From assembly GCF_900101075.1 (NCBI RefSeq), contig NZ_FNFY01000020.1, positions 1 to 44,584 on the forward strand: a stretch of DNA of 44,584 bases, written 5' to 3'. Below, in pieces: positions 1-6,358 of the stretch. This DNA comes from Lacicoccus qingdaonensis. Lineage in GTDB: Bacteria; Bacillota; Bacilli; Staphylococcales; Salinicoccaceae. A model generated the notes under the pieces. It did no database searches. It saw only the letters and a list, made by a program, of their open reading frames with translations, and was not told where the DNA came from. How positions within the stretch are numbered: position 1 is the stretch's first letter; each line of letters opens with the position of its first letter. The translations under genes and the position numbers were made by a program.

Positions 1-194
1 ATTACTTGATTGAGGCTGCCAATTCAGTCCGCAATAATATTCCGACGTTTCGTGCGTACTATCAGAAAAAGAAAGCAGAAGTCCCCAAGCATCAACACAA
101 AAGAGCCCTCGTCCTTACCGCAAGAAAACTTGTGCGTCTGGTGGATGTCCTACTACGCAACCACCAACTCTACATGCCGGAAAGGAGTGTGTAA
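1..194 (+). CDS. IS110-family transposase, C-terminal end (cut by window edge)
   Basis: The reading frame is open from the window edge (first full codon at position 3) to the TAA at 192-194. The residues read YLIEAANSV, then AYYQKKKAEV, then KHQHKRALVLTARKLVRLV and a short basic tail. This is the typical end of the IS110/IS1111 transposase (Transposase_20 domain), which carries the Ser-containing catalytic region and ends with a conserved HKRAL...ARKLVRLV block. The N-terminal DEDD catalytic domain lies outside the window, so I cannot tell whether the element is intact. IS110 elements usually lack terminal inverted repeats, and I see no clear element end in the next 150 bases. Confidence 0.85.
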   Translation, partial: YLIEAANSVRNNIPTFRAYYQKKKAEVPKHQHKRALVLTARKLVRLVDVLLRNHQLYMPERSV

Positions 195-231
195 TTCGGG
201 CATAATATTGACTCGAATCCTTTCATCCAAC

Positions 232-261
232 GCCTAGGAAAAATGTGAAATTACGCTAGGC
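232..261 (+). terminator. weak hairpin after transposase
   Basis: GCCTAG (232-237) is the reverse complement of CTAGGC (256-261) with an 18-nt loop, 38 nt after the transposase stop. There is only a short T-rich tail, so this could be a weak terminator or an element-end structure. The rest of 195-347 holds nothing I recognise. Confidence 0.35.
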
Positions 262-347
262 TTATTTAAGTATGCTTTAAATCTGTGATTCAGTTGTCGC
301 CTCTACTGACGTTATGAATACATCAATTTGACTTAACACCACAAGTC

Positions 348-986
348 TTATAAATTTGACTTGATCATTTTAAATTCATTGTTTGAATAATCTACAATGA
401 TATCGAATTTTTCCCTTAAAGGATGCATGAACAGATCGTACTGGTCCCGCCTGTGTTTCTGCGCGCTGATCAGTGTGTCCAGGCTCCGGCCACGCTGTTC
501 GACATCACGCTTCTTTCTGCGTTCAAGTTCTGTTTCTGAATCGGTATAGAAGTAGACGGACAAATCAAAGTTGAAATCTTCGAGAAAGGCCGCGGACATC
601 CCTTCGATGATTGTGACTTTGCGGGAACCATCCAGCACTTTTTCAGCGTCCCATGGTTTGTCTATTGTTGTGAGACGTGCGCCATTTTTAAGCACTTTGA
701 TATCCCTCGTCAAACTGTTAAGCTCGTGGCGGATCGGCATGCATGCCGTGATTTTGAAAGTGGAACGGCTGCCGTCAACTGTATAGTCCGCATACGTATT
801 ACCCAGATGCCGGCCTTCGATGATGTAAGTGTCCGTATTCATGTAATTATAATCCGTATCGAGGGAATCGCACAGCCTGCGTGCGAAAGATGTCTTGCCG
901 GATGCACCATGGCCGGAGATGGCAATGAATATTCTATTTTCGGCAGTATTGATGACTTCATTGATCTGTCTGATGAGCGATTCCAT
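348..986 (-). CDS. uridine kinase-like P-loop protein
   Basis: The product has 212 residues and starts at an ATG (984-986) preceded by an AGAGGTG ribosome site. A Walker A motif (SGHGASGKT, residues 24-32) lies right after a hydrophobic strand. A DTD-type motif (near residue 51) and an EGMSAA motif (Walker B-like strand, near 127) resemble the uridine kinase/phosphoribulokinase family. The C-terminal part has the ERRKKRDVEQRGRS type lid segment seen in uridine kinases. The substrate cannot be told from sequence: it could be a nucleoside or pantothenate-like kinase. It stands alone on the minus strand. Confidence 0.7.
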   Translation of the reverse strand: MESLIRQINEVINTAENRIFIAISGHGASGKTSFARRLCDSLDTDYNYMNTDTYIIEGRHLGNTYADYTVDGSRSTFKITACMPIRHELNSLTRDIKVLKNGARLTTIDKPWDAEKVLDGSRKVTIIEGMSAAFLEDFNFDLSVYFYTDSETELERRKKRDVEQRGRSLDTLISAQKHRRDQYDLFMHPLREKFDIIVDYSNNEFKMIKSNL

Positions 987-1070
987 AATGCACCTCTTCT
1001 ACCCGTTAATTTTATTATCCCATAAACTGATGTAATTTTACAAAAATGCGTAATTTGCAGTTCACTTAAA

Positions 1071-1101
1071 ACACAACTCACCGGATTTCATTGAGTTGTG
1101 T
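1071..1101 (-). terminator. terminator after DUF1648 gene
   Basis: The 10-bp perfect inverted repeat ACACAACTCA (1071-1080) / TGAGTTGTGT (1092-1101) is followed on the minus strand by TTTTAAG. It lies 11 nt beyond the stop codon of the 1112-1609 gene. Confidence 0.75.
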
Positions 1102-1111
1102 CCAGGGGCAA

Positions 1112-1609
1112 TCACTTTATTTTTCTGCGTCCGAGCATTGCCCAGACAATCGGGCCTAAGGCCAATATAATAATTAAAGGAATCATAAAGACACCGAATG
1201 TTGATTGGTCCAATACGCCGTAGTTGATAATTTCTATAAAGATCACAGCGAAGATGACCAGCACACCGTTTTTGGTTGCGTTCATGAGCTGGCGGCTGTT
1301 CAAATAAAAAGCTTCAACAGTGGATTCATCCATCCGCTTTGGATAGTTGTGCATTTCAGGAACTCTTTCAAGAGCTTCGAGCATAGGTATGATAAAGAAT
1401 GGTATGACTATTAAAATGATCATTTCATATTTCGAGCCGTATCTGTTCACTTCACCAGCTGAACCGAAATGCATGGGCACTTCCGCAGGCAGGAATGGAA
1501 AAGTGATAATGGCATAAACAAGAGCCCCGGTAAATATGCTGTAGCCGATGATGTTGTAGACTTTTTCTGCAGCTGTTTTAGGAATATCCAGCTTTGGTCG
1601 TGTTTGCAA
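1112..1609 (-). CDS. DUF1648-domain membrane protein
   Basis: This protein of 165 residues is read from a TTG start (rc of 1607-1609) placed after an AGAGGTAAT ribosome site; no ATG fits better. The N-terminal part, with a first membrane segment followed by LPAEVPMHFGSAGEVNRYGSK, is the DUF1648 signature (P...HF...G..D/NR.GSK). Two or three further membrane helices follow (about 62-80, 112-130, 136-155), ending in a basic RRKIK tail. Function is unknown. Related proteins sit in the membrane, some beside SigI/SdpI-type immunity proteins. It may form a unit with the upstream small membrane gene, though a terminator separates them. Confidence 0.75.
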   Translation of the reverse strand: MQTRPKLDIPKTAAEKVYNIIGYSIFTGALVYAIITFPFLPAEVPMHFGSAGEVNRYGSKYEMIILIVIPFFIIPMLEALERVPEMHNYPKRMDESTVEAFYLNSRQLMNATKNGVLVIFAVIFIEIINYGVLDQSTFGVFMIPLIIILALGPIVWAMLGRRKIK

Positions 1610-1671
1610 TTTGATTACCTCTTATACATGTTGTTTGACTTCATTATCCCATAACAGCATTTGTTTTCACA

Positions 1672-1704
1672 CAAAAAATTGAGCACAGAAAGTCTGTGCT
1701 CAAT
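1672..1704 (-). terminator. strong terminator after the 1710 membrane gene
   Basis: ATTGAGCACAGA (1678-1689) pairs perfectly with TCTGTGCTCAAT (1693-1704), followed on the minus strand by a run of T (complement of the A run at 1672-1677). It lies just after the stop of the 1710-2009 gene. Confidence 0.85.
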
Positions 1705-1709
1705 CAATG

Positions 1710-2009
1710 TTAGACGACATCATGCCGGACTGCCTTTTTCTGTGTCGTAAAGTAGGTGACTGCATATGCCAGGATGCCAAGTCCGAGAATGATATAGGGC
1801 AGGGTATAGAGAGTGAAGTTCCAGAACGCATTTATTTCAATGCCTGTGTTGACCAGGTTAATCAGCGGCATAAAGTAGAACATATAAGTGAAGCCCATCG
1901 GTACCAGGTATATGACCACTTTTATATTGACATTTTTGAACCAGTCCCTGGCGAATGTCGTGTAGTAAAAGCTTGCGATGAGCAGATTGACTCCCGTAAT
2001 CATTATCAT
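1710..2009 (-). CDS. hydrophobic membrane protein, probably 5'-truncated
   Basis: From the first ATG (2007-2009) this gives 99 residues with about three membrane helices (near 4-20, 27-52 and 65-88) and a KKAVRHDVV tail. I do not recognise the family; it could be the end of an ABC-2 type permease or of a larger DUF1648-like protein. The ATG has no convincing ribosome site. The frame stays open upstream through NYIFYPFG, in keeping with membrane protein sequence, until a TGA at 2038-2040 inside the first arm of the repeat array that begins at 2033. I infer that the 5' part was lost at the array junction. The 3' end and terminator are intact. Confidence 0.5.
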   Translation of the reverse strand: MIMITGVNLLIASFYYTTFARDWFKNVNIKVVIYLVPMGFTYMFYFMPLINLVNTGIEINAFWNFTLYTLPYIILGLGILAYAVTYFTTQKKAVRHDVV

Positions 2010-2032
2010 CCCGAAAGGATAGAAGATATAAT

Positions 2033-2242
2033 TTACTCAGATTATCAGGCCGGGAAACGAGTAAGTCACTCGAAAATGGATATGTGCTCGAATTCAGGAC
2101 GTGCAAAACGATTAAGATGTGTGATGAGATAGATATACTCGGAATTCAGGGCCGGGAAACGAGTAAGTGGATAGCAAACTTCAATATACTCGGATATTGA
2201 AGAGGAAAACGATTAAGTCTTCCAAAATTTCAGATATACTCG
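2033..2242. repeat. array 1: four to five inverted-repeat units, 51-nt period
   Basis: Left arms of the form TACTCG start at 2034 (TACTCA), 2085 (TGCTCG), 2136, 2187 and 2237, spaced 51, 51, 51 and 50 nt. Right arms CGAGTA or CGATTA start at 2058, 2109, 2160 and 2210. The best unit pairs TACTCG (2136-2141) with CGAGTA (2160-2165) across 18 nt; the first pairs TTACTC with GAGTAA. Units 2 and 4 carry CGATTA and pair imperfectly, so this array looks older than the others. It fills the space between the truncated 1710 gene and the threonine dehydratase terminator. No ribosome site or long frame supports coding. Confidence 0.85.
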
Positions 2243-2302
2243 TTTTCTAAATAAAGAACCGATCATTTTCAACAAAATCCAATATTTAATCGCCATGAAA
2301 AT

Positions 2303-2336
2303 AAAAAATCCGGTAAACATAGAGTTCACCGGGATT
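2303..2336 (-). terminator. terminator of threonine dehydratase gene
   Basis: AATCCGGTAAAC (2308-2319) pairs with GTTCACCGGGATT (2324-2336) with one bulge or mismatch. On the minus strand it is followed by a T run (complement of A303-A307 of this block), 11 nt past the stop codon. Confidence 0.75.
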
Positions 2337-2347
2337 CTGCCTGTCTA

Positions 2348-3304
2348 TCAATACTCAATGTCCTTCAGCATCTCGAGCTGTTCGAAGCCGAGGTTGCCGC
2401 CCGAAACGACGAGGCAGACCTTATCATCTTCTTTGACATCCAGCTTTTTATCGAGCAGCGCACCGAGTCCGATGGCCGAGGACACTTCTGCAAGAATTTT
2501 ACCTTCCATCAGCATCATCTTCTGGGCTTTCAGCATCGTTTCATCGGATACACTCAGAAAATCATCCCCATGTTTTTGAACGACTTCAAAATTCAAAGTG
2601 CCCGGACGGTTGACGACCAGCGCATCGGCAATCGTTTTCTGTGATTCAAGCTGGACCGGTTCGCCGGCTGCCAGACTTTTTGTGTATCTCGGCAGCCTTT
2701 CAGGCTCGACACCGATGACTCTGCCCTTGAATCCTGATTCCTTCATGGCAGTGGAAACACCGCCGATCAGTCCGCCGCCGCTTGCCGGGACCAGCACATG
2801 GTCGAATGGAATGTTCTCATCCATTATTTCGAGGCCGACGGTACCCTGACCAGCCATGACGAGATCATCTTCGAAAGGCGGCACGATTGTATATCCGTGT
2901 TTTTCAGCCAGCTGTTTCGTTACAATGAAACGGTCATCGACGGTGCAGAATTCAGTCGCCGCGCCGTGCTGTCTGATGGCCTCGACTTTGAACGACGGTG
3001 CGGTTTCAGGAATGACGATCGTGGCCTTTATCCCCAGCAGCTTTGAAGCGTAACTGACTGCCTGGCCATGGTTGCCGGAAGAGGAGCAGATGATGCCTGC
3101 TTCTTTTTCTTCATCGGTCAGGCTGAGAATTTTATTCATCGCACCGCGGAGCTTGAAAGCTTTTGTGTTCTGCATATTTTCAAGCTTTGCATACACTTCG
3201 CAGCCCGCATACTCGTCCAGGTTCTGGAGACGGATCAGAGGTGTTTTAACAATAAAAGGTTTAATCTTCTCGCGTGCTTGGTATATATAATTAACGGATA
3301 TCAT
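2348..3304 (-). CDS. threonine/serine dehydratase, short form
   Basis: This PLP enzyme of 318 residues (fold type II) deaminates threonine (or serine) to the 2-oxo acid. I start it at the ATG 3302-3304, which has an AGAGGTTTTT ribosome site; a longer frame upstream lacks one. The PLP lysine is K51 in NTKAFKLRGAMNK. The SSGNHGQAVSYA substrate loop follows near residue 77, and the SGGGLIGG phosphate-binding loop near 180. There is no C-terminal ACT-like regulatory domain, which fits the catabolic, isoleucine-insensitive type (YbcB/TdcB) rather than IlvA. A serine racemase activity cannot be excluded. It is divergent from mhqR. Confidence 0.85.
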   Translation of the reverse strand: MISVNYIYQAREKIKPFIVKTPLIRLQNLDEYAGCEVYAKLENMQNTKAFKLRGAMNKILSLTDEEKEAGIICSSSGNHGQAVSYASKLLGIKATIVIPETAPSFKVEAIRQHGAATEFCTVDDRFIVTKQLAEKHGYTIVPPFEDDLVMAGQGTVGLEIMDENIPFDHVLVPASGGGLIGGVSTAMKESGFKGRVIGVEPERLPRYTKSLAAGEPVQLESQKTIADALVVNRPGTLNFEVVQKHGDDFLSVSDETMLKAQKMMLMEGKILAEVSSAIGLGALLDKKLDVKEDDKVCLVVSGGNLGFEQLEMLKDIEY

Positions 3305-3343
3305 AAATAAAAACCTCTTTTCTATTGGATTTATATAAATAAT

Positions 3344-3390
3344 TTGACAATAGTAACGAATCATACTAAAATTATCTCGAAACTGAAATA
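3344..3390 (+). promoter_or_regulatory. mhqR promoter with MhqR operator
   Basis: A -35 TTGACA (3344-3349) and -10 TAAAAT (3367-3372) are separated by 17 nt. Directly after the -10, at the expected start point, lies TATCTCGA-AA-CTGAAATA (3373-3390). Its left half is identical to the half-site of the perfect operator upstream of mhqE, and its right half matches in 5 of 8 positions. MhqR of B. subtilis and S. aureus binds this type of inverted repeat, so I infer autoregulation. Confidence 0.75.
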
Positions 3391-3417
3391 ATTTGGTTTA
3401 TGACAGAAGGTGAGACA

Positions 3418-3855
3418 ATGAATCGCACAAAAGAAGCTTTTAAGGCCTTTGTAGGTGTGAAACGTACAAACGAGTACCTGGAAAGCAACGTCAAGAAGGA
3501 TGTTTCACGTTACGGTTTGAACATCACCGAGTTTGCTGTTCTGGAACTATTATACAACAAAGGTGACCAGCCGATACAGCATATTAAAAATCGTATTTTA
3601 ATTGCGAGCAGCAGTACAACCTATGTTGTGGATAAGCTCGTTGATAAGGGCTATGTGGACAGACGTCCGGATACGAATGACCGACGGATCAGCTATGCGT
3701 TCCTGACCGAAAAGGGGCGTGAGCTCATGGTGGAAATTTTCCCGCCGCATGCCGAACTCATCAAAGAACTGTTTGAAGAGTTGACGGATGAAGAACTGGC
3801 TGCATTCAGGAAGACTTTGAAAAAAATATCAGTGAAGCGCGCTCAGACTAATTAG
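3418..3855 (+). CDS. mhqR: MhqR-type MarR-family repressor
   Basis: A winged-helix MarR protein of 145 residues, the usual length of MhqR. The ATG at 3418 follows the AGAAGGTGAG ribosome site; an upstream ATG at 3400 would place that site inside the gene. The DNA-binding region includes LNITEFAVLELLYNKG, the recognition helix ILIASSSTTYVVDKLVDKGYV and the wing RPDTNDRRISYAFLTEKG. MhqR represses detoxification genes and is released by quinones and electrophiles (known from B. subtilis and S. aureus). The gene leads the order mhqR-mhqE-mhqD, the same as S. aureus mhqRED, with operators before both mhqR and mhqE. Confidence 0.9.
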   Translation: MNRTKEAFKAFVGVKRTNEYLESNVKKDVSRYGLNITEFAVLELLYNKGDQPIQHIKNRILIASSSTTYVVDKLVDKGYVDRRPDTNDRRISYAFLTEKGRELMVEIFPPHAELIKELFEELTDEELAAFRKTLKKISVKRAQTN

Positions 3856-3870
3856 GTTTGAGCAAACTTT

Positions 3871-3900
3871 TTGAAACTTATCTCGATTTCGAGATATAAT
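3871..3900 (+). promoter_or_regulatory. mhqE promoter overlapped by perfect MhqR operator
   Basis: The palindrome TATCTCGA-TT-TCGAGATA (3879-3896) has two perfect 8-bp arms and matches the published MhqR operator type. It fills the spacer between -35 TTGAAA (3871-3876) and -10 TATAAT (3895-3900; 18-nt spacing) and overlaps the -10. Repressor binding would directly block RNA polymerase. A small hairpin GTTTG/CAAAC plus T5 (3856-3872) just upstream may weakly terminate mhqR. Confidence 0.85.
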
Positions 3901-3929
3901 AAAATCATGTTTAATAAAGGAGAGTTAAA

Positions 3930-4889
3930 ATGGTTAATCATGAACTACTGGGTATTCATCACGTCACTGCAATGACAGACGATGCGGTGAGGAACTATCG
4001 GTTCATCACTGAAGTGTTAGGAATGAGACTCGTCAAGAAAACAGTCAACCAAGATGACATTCACACATATCACACATTTTTTGCTGATGATGCCGGCAGT
4101 CCGGGAACGGATTTGACTTTCTTTGATTTTCCGAATGTCCCGCAGGGGCAGAGAGGTTCGAATTCTATCAGCCGAATCGGTCTGAGAGTGCCGGATGATG
4201 CGGCTCTGGAATATTATCAGGAACGATTTGATGAATTCGGTGTCAAGCACGAAGGCATCCGGGATTTATTCGGCAAAAAGGTGCTGCCTTTTGAAGAAGC
4301 GGACGGCCAGAGATACCAATTGTTCTCTGATGAGAACAATGAAGGCATAGCGCCGGGGACACCTTGGAAAAACGGTCCTGTACCGGAAGACAAAGCCATT
4401 TACGGACTCGGTCCGATTGAAATTACGATCTCTTATTTGGATAAATTCGTGGAAAACCTGACCGGAATCTACAATATGAAACCTGTGGTGGAAGAGGAAG
4501 ATATCGTTGTATTAGATGTCGGCGAAGGCGGAAACGGAGGTCAGGTGATTGTCCGAAAAGACGGCTCCCAGTCCGCAAGACAGGGTTACGGTGAAGTTCA
4601 CCACGTGTCCTTCAGAGTAAAAGATCATGAAGCGATCAAAAAATGGGAAGAAAATTACAATGAGCTGGGATTGAGCCACTCGGGCAATGTCGATCGTTTC
4701 TATTTTGAAGCACTGTACTCAAGGGTCGGTCACATATTGATCGAGCTGTCGACGGACGGTCCGGGCTTCATGGGCGACGAACCGTATGAAACGCTTGGTG
4801 AATCATTGGCACTGCCGCCGTTTTTGGAACCACAGCGGGAGCATATAGAATCGCAGATCAGACCATTTGATACAACTCGCAGCAAGTAA
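3930..4889 (+). CDS. mhqE: MhqE/MhqO-type ring-cleaving dioxygenase
   Basis: A protein of 319 residues with tandem vicinal-oxygen-chelate (glyoxalase/bleomycin) domains. Domain 1 opens with LLGIHHVTAMTDD (metal His 10 or 11). The second half carries GEVHHVSFRVKD (second metal His, near 228) and HILIELSTDGPGF (metal Glu, near 271). This His/His/Glu set binds Fe(II) or Mn(II) in extradiol-type dioxygenases. In S. aureus and B. subtilis the homologues help clear methylhydroquinone and other quinones. It starts after a strong AAAGGAGAG site. A paralogue lies at 9326-10273. Confidence 0.9.
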   Translation: MVNHELLGIHHVTAMTDDAVRNYRFITEVLGMRLVKKTVNQDDIHTYHTFFADDAGSPGTDLTFFDFPNVPQGQRGSNSISRIGLRVPDDAALEYYQERFDEFGVKHEGIRDLFGKKVLPFEEADGQRYQLFSDENNEGIAPGTPWKNGPVPEDKAIYGLGPIEITISYLDKFVENLTGIYNMKPVVEEEDIVVLDVGEGGNGGQVIVRKDGSQSARQGYGEVHHVSFRVKDHEAIKKWEENYNELGLSHSGNVDRFYFEALYSRVGHILIELSTDGPGFMGDEPYETLGESLALPPFLEPQREHIESQIRPFDTTRSK

Positions 4890-4928
4890 TCATAATTAAA
4901 ATAGATAAGAAATCAGGAGGAAATATAT

Positions 4929-5525
4929 ATGTTACACATTTTTAAAGAAGGTAAAAAAGGCGGACCGGTATTTGTATTATTGCATGGCACAGGCGGTACG
5001 GAGCATGATCTGATTCCGCTTGCCGAAATGCTGAACAGCGACTACAGCATACTGTCCATCCGCGGCAACGTCCAGGAAGGCGGCATGAACCGTTATTTCA
5101 AACGCCACGGCGAAGGGCAGTATGACATGGAAGACCTTGAATTCAGAGGGAAAGAACTTCTGAATTTCATCAAGGAATCAGCAGATAAATATGATTTCAA
5201 CACAGAAGACGCGATTCCGGTCGGATTCTCAAACGGGTCGAACATTGCGATCAACATCATGCTGAGAGAAGAATCGGACATCAAAAAAGCACTTTTATTC
5301 GCACCGCTGTATCCTGTTGACCTTTCGGGTAATAATAAAGATCTGAGCGGCGCAGAAGTGTTCCTGTCACTCGGTAAAGGCGATCCGATCGTTCCTGAAG
5401 ATGAAAGTGAAAAAGTTGTTGAAATCTTTAAAGAGCGCGGTGCAGATGTCAGGCACACGTGGGTCAACGGGCACAGCCTGCCGCAGGAAGTCGCGATGGA
5501 AGCAAGAGATTGGCTGAATAAGTAA
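4929..5525 (+). CDS. mhqD: MhqD alpha/beta-hydrolase (carboxylesterase)
   Basis: A cytosolic esterase of 198 residues of the phospholipase/carboxylesterase family. It shows the oxyanion segment LLHGTGG (17-23), the nucleophile elbow GFSNG with Ser101, acid Asp152 in GKGDPIVP, and His182 in NGHSLPQE. It follows mhqE by 39 nt with an AGGAGG site and is probably cotranscribed from the MhqR-controlled promoter. Its role in quinone resistance is known from mhqED of other Bacilli; the natural substrate is not established. Confidence 0.9.
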   Translation: MLHIFKEGKKGGPVFVLLHGTGGTEHDLIPLAEMLNSDYSILSIRGNVQEGGMNRYFKRHGEGQYDMEDLEFRGKELLNFIKESADKYDFNTEDAIPVGFSNGSNIAINIMLREESDIKKALLFAPLYPVDLSGNNKDLSGAEVFLSLGKGDPIVPEDESEKVVEIFKERGADVRHTWVNGHSLPQEVAMEARDWLNK

Positions 5526-5565
5526 CCTCACTATTTCCGTTTGTCAAAGGACAGGAGATGGAAAT

Positions 5566-5843
5566 ATGGATATGACTGTAAAGCAGGGTCAGAACAAATT
5601 TTATGTGGACGACGATGAAGAAGATCCACTCTCTCTGATGACTTATGTCCATAACGCCAAGACGCAGATCATCATTGACCATACCGAAGTGAGTGATGAA
5701 CTGCGCGGTGAAGGCATCGGTGATCGACTGCTTGAAGCTGTGGTCCGTTATGCGAGAAAGAAATCCAGATCATTCCATTATGTCCATTTGCAAAGGCACG
5801 GCTTGAAAAGAATGATGACGAGTATGAAGATGTACTGAAATAG
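5566..5843 (+). pseudogene. YjdJ-type small GNAT acetyltransferase, frameshifted
   Basis: The N-terminal 63 residues match the small GCN5-like family (YjdJ/YidJ type, about 90 residues). They include NKFYVDDDEEDPLSLMTYV, IDHTEVSDELRGEGIGDRLLEAVV and the acetyl-CoA loop RGEGIG. After ARK the listed frame degrades and stops at 5836-5838. Shifting the frame at 5755-5759 (GAGAAAG) restores the family ending KEIQIIPLCPFAKARLEK...DVLK with stop TAG at 5841-5843. One A appears to be missing from the A run. It is either a recent pseudogene, a sequencing error or slippage-dependent expression. It has its own AGGAG site 40 nt after mhqD. Confidence 0.8.
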
Positions 5844-5857
5844 AAGATGATTACAGA

Positions 5858-5894
5858 ATCCCGCCCCGGCTGAATGAGCCAGGATGGGATTTTT
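5858..5894 (+). terminator. terminator of the mhq operon
   Basis: ATCCC (5858-5862) pairs with GGGAT (5886-5890), and the inner GGCT/AGCC bases also pair; TTTT follows. It ends the mhqR-E-D-acetyltransferase run. Confidence 0.8.
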
Positions 5895-5928
5895 CTGTGT
5901 GCTGAGATCTTTATTTTTAACACATACC

Positions 5929-5973
5929 TTGCATTATTCACTAGTGAGCAATATACTATAACTAAGTAGTGAA
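5929..5973 (+). promoter_or_regulatory. promoter and possible operator of the PadR operon
   Basis: -35 TTGCAT (5929-5934) and -10 TATACT (5952-5957) lie 17 nt apart. TTCACTA (5937-5943) and TAGTGAA (5967-5973) form an inverted repeat around the -10. TAGTGAGCAAT and TAGTGAACAAT also form direct repeats (5942 and 5967). I infer autoregulation by the PadR protein encoded next. Confidence 0.6.
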
Positions 5974-6023
5974 CAATGAACAGTAGTGAGTTAAGAGCAG
6001 TAGTCGAAAAGGGGGGGTACCGA

Positions 6024-6338
6024 ATGAACGCACAGTTTAAAAAGGGGTCGCTGGAACTTTGTGTGCTGTCGTTTATCAGACAGGAAGAACAGTACGGCTA
6101 TCAGCTCGCACAAAATATCGGTAAATATATCAATATTGCGGACGGCACTTTGTATCCGCTGCTCAGACGATTGGTCAAAGAGGGGGTTGTTGACAGTCAT
6201 TTCAAAGAATCGACCGGCGGCCCGGCAAGGAAATACTACACGTTGACATCAGAAGGGGAAGCGCATTTGGAGAGTATACACGAGGAATGGAGAACCTATA
6301 CCAAAGCGGTCAATCAGTTGCTCGAAGATACGCATTAA
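6024..6338 (+). CDS. PadR-family transcriptional regulator
   Basis: A 104-residue winged-helix protein starting at ATG 6024 after an AAAGGGGGG site; an upstream ATG at 5976 lacks one. MNAQFKKGSLELCVLSFI, then YGYQLAQNI and DGTLYPLLRRLVKEGVV, then the wing GPARKYYTLTSEGEAHL are the standard PadR (subfamily 2) pattern. These short PadR proteins commonly sit directly upstream of a DUF1700/DUF4097 envelope gene, as here (21 nt apart). They usually repress their own operon in response to small hydrophobic or cell-wall-active compounds. Confidence 0.9.
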   Translation: MNAQFKKGSLELCVLSFIRQEEQYGYQLAQNIGKYINIADGTLYPLLRRLVKEGVVDSHFKESTGGPARKYYTLTSEGEAHLESIHEEWRTYTKAVNQLLEDTH

Positions 6339-6358
6339 ACAAAAGGGAGAAATTTATT

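Noticed and set aside
1-347. Complete IS element end with inverted repeats
   Set aside because: IS110 members often lack them, and I find no matching repeat; only the transposase end can be supported.
2033-2242. CRISPR array
   Set aside because: Repeats at 51-nt steps here and in the other three arrays are not long identical repeats with unique spacers. Conserved parts are 6-7 nt arms, the period is too short, and no cas genes are present.
2250-3417. Threonine-responsive riboswitch or T-box near the threonine dehydratase
   Set aside because: The upstream region is too short (about 110 nt shared with mhqR), and no T-box sequence or specifier structure is seen.
3856-3872. Full terminator after mhqR
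   Set aside because: Stem is only 5 bp with a 2-nt loop; it overlaps the mhqE -35. Noted only as a possible weak attenuator.
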